From positions 1 to 43,246 of the forward strand of contig QHUU01000093.1 in NCBI GenBank assembly GCA_003222155.1: 43,246 bases of DNA. Reading direction: 5' to 3'. The position numbers were made by a program, and so were the translations under genes. The notes beneath the pieces were generated by a model, which was not told the origin of the DNA, searched no databases, and saw nothing but the letters and a program-made list of their open reading frames with translations. Of this stretch, positions 42,465-43,246 are shown piece after piece (position 1 is the stretch's first letter; each line of letters opens with the position of its first letter). Source of the stretch: Gemmatimonadota bacterium (GTDB lineage Bacteria > Gemmatimonadota > Gemmatimonadetes > Gemmatimonadales > GWC2-71-9).

Positions 42465-43246
42465 CGGGCGCTCGGCTTGATGGCGGTCGGCTCACCAGCG
42501 TGGACGGCAAGGTGGACGTCGTCACGCCGCCGCACGTTCTCGGCTTTCAAGGCCGCCACGCCCTGCTGCCACCGGGCGCGTACGGCCCGATTCGCCTCGA
42601 TGTTCGCCGTGAGCGGCCGGCCGGGGCGGTGCAGCACGTACCCCAGCGCGCCGGCGAGACCCACGGTTCCCGCCACGACCAGGCGCGACCCGCTCGGGTG
42701 ATCGCTGCCCACGACCGAGGGCAGGGCAGCGACCGTGGTCGCGAGCAGCACGCCGCCCAGCAGCGCGCGCAACGCCGGGCGACTCCCGGAGCGCTCCGGC
42801 AACAACAGCGAATCGGCCGGGGGCTTGGGCCAGGGCAAGGTATCGACATGCACGACGCGCAGGTCGAGGGGCAGCTGCACGATGCCCGCGAGCTCGCCGG
42901 TCGGCGCCCGCGACGCGACGCGTAGCAGCACGCGGTTGACCGGAGGCATTTGGCCCGCCGCGTCGAGCCCGTCCCATTGCACCCGCAGGCTGTCTCCCAT
43001 GGGTCCGGCGTACAATGCCCGGAACGGCGCGCCGTCCTGATAGCGCAGCGTGACCTCCACGGTCTGGAACGCGCTCGCCACGACCCAGAAAGTGAAGGCC
43101 CCCGTCCCGGCCGAGATTTCCGTGTCGGGCGGCGCCACGAGCACCACCGCGCGCGTCTCCACGCGCACGTTGTCGAACACACTGGTCACCTCGGGTGGGA
43201 ACACCAGGCGGTCCGGCCGATAGCGCGGGTCGAGCTGCACGAGGCG
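42461..43246 (-). CDS. Membrane-associated protein of unknown function (5' end outside window)
   Basis: At least 260 residues run to the window edge. The N-terminal part looks like beta-sandwich extracellular sequence (RVETRAVVLVAPPDTEIS, VEVTLRYQDGAPFRALY). Two hydrophobic segments follow (ALLGGVLLATTVAALPSVVG and LVVAGTVGLAGALGYVL), then a short basic C-terminal part. A GTG at 43240 is only one possible start and the frame continues past the end. The family is not recognised. Confidence 0.7.
   Translation of the reverse strand, partial: RLVQLDPRYRPDRLVFPPEVTSVFDNVRVETRAVVLVAPPDTEISAGTGAFTFWVVASAFQTVEVTLRYQDGAPFRALYAGPMGDSLRVQWDGLDAAGQMPPVNRVLLRVASRAPTGELAGIVQLPLDLRVVHVDTLPWPKPPADSLLLPERSGSRPALRALLGGVLLATTVAALPSVVGSDHPSGSRLVVAGTVGLAGALGYVLHRPGRPLTANIEANRAVRARWQQGVAALKAENVRRRDDVHLAVHAGEPTAIKPSAR

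Overview
This window looks like a chromosomal fragment from a high-GC, Gram-negative (diderm) bacterium. The GC-rich codon use, frequent GTG/TTG starts, an LPS heptose kinase, an outer-membrane Wzi-like barrel and a mix of RNase Y, ZapA, MutS2 and Rex point towards a Gemmatimonadota-like or related lineage. That placement is inference from gene content and style. No rRNA or tRNA gene and no CRISPR array was recognised, and no gene-free stretch exceeds 300 bases.

Layout. From 73 to 39173 all recognised genes lie on the minus strand and are packed with 1-37 bp overlaps (ATGA, GTGA, TAATG), like one long chain of housekeeping operons. Reading from low coordinates, which is downstream to upstream on that strand: recN-nadK-dxs-ispA-xseB-xseA-folD-rny-zapA-coiled coil (73-10090); pheT-pheS-rplT-rpmI-infC (10065-14682), preceded by an intrinsic terminator placed like an attenuator; an MBL-fold hydrolase, arginine deiminase, rex and rsmA (14877-18753), with a Rex-type operator across the rsmA/rex junction; an RsbU/RsbW/RsbV-like partner-switching trio, pta, coaD, rsmD, recJ, a zinc-ribbon coiled-coil gene, dnaG, mutS2, yqeY and a very short S21-like gene (18750-30065); hit, dnaJ, hrcA, hemW, dprA, obgE (30127-36057); a four-helix-bundle (23S rRNA intervening-sequence-protein-like) gene, a carboxymuconolactone decarboxylase-like gene, asparaginase and an EamA transporter (36057-39173). 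From 39254 two plus-strand envelope genes follow (Wzi-like barrel, heptose-7-phosphate kinase), then two minus-strand membrane or exported unknowns. A plus-strand barrel fragment occupies the first 146 bases.

Main discovery. The window is full of short GC-rich repeat elements of several unrelated families, many inserted in frame inside essential genes. Family A is built from a heptanucleotide (GGAACGC and variants) arranged as two inverted arms of about 30-40 nt around a core. It occurs at nine loci: between ispA/dxs, arcA/MBL, rex/arcA, recJ/rsmD, dprA/hemW and asparaginase/EamA, inside rsmA and inside the asparaginase gene, and as a 435-bp copy whose core is the four-helix-bundle gene. That gene begins and ends inside the arms, overlaps the stop codon of the upstream gene by 4 bp and shares one base with the start codon of obgE. 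It is therefore a candidate for the gene-bearing parent of the short copies. The heptad has no stop codon in any of six frames, which would allow insertion into coding DNA.

Family B (a 39-bp core shared by pheT and mutS2, read in different frames), family C (a decanucleotide GGACGGTAGA in dnaG, hemW and probably recN), family D (a 23-bp direct repeat and hairpin in mutS2, with relatives upstream of infC and of the Wzi-like gene) and CCCCGGGC-type hairpins (dprA, hemW) behave similarly. Together they suggest a genome colonised by reading-frame-compatible palindromic elements, comparable in behaviour to Rickettsia palindromic elements.
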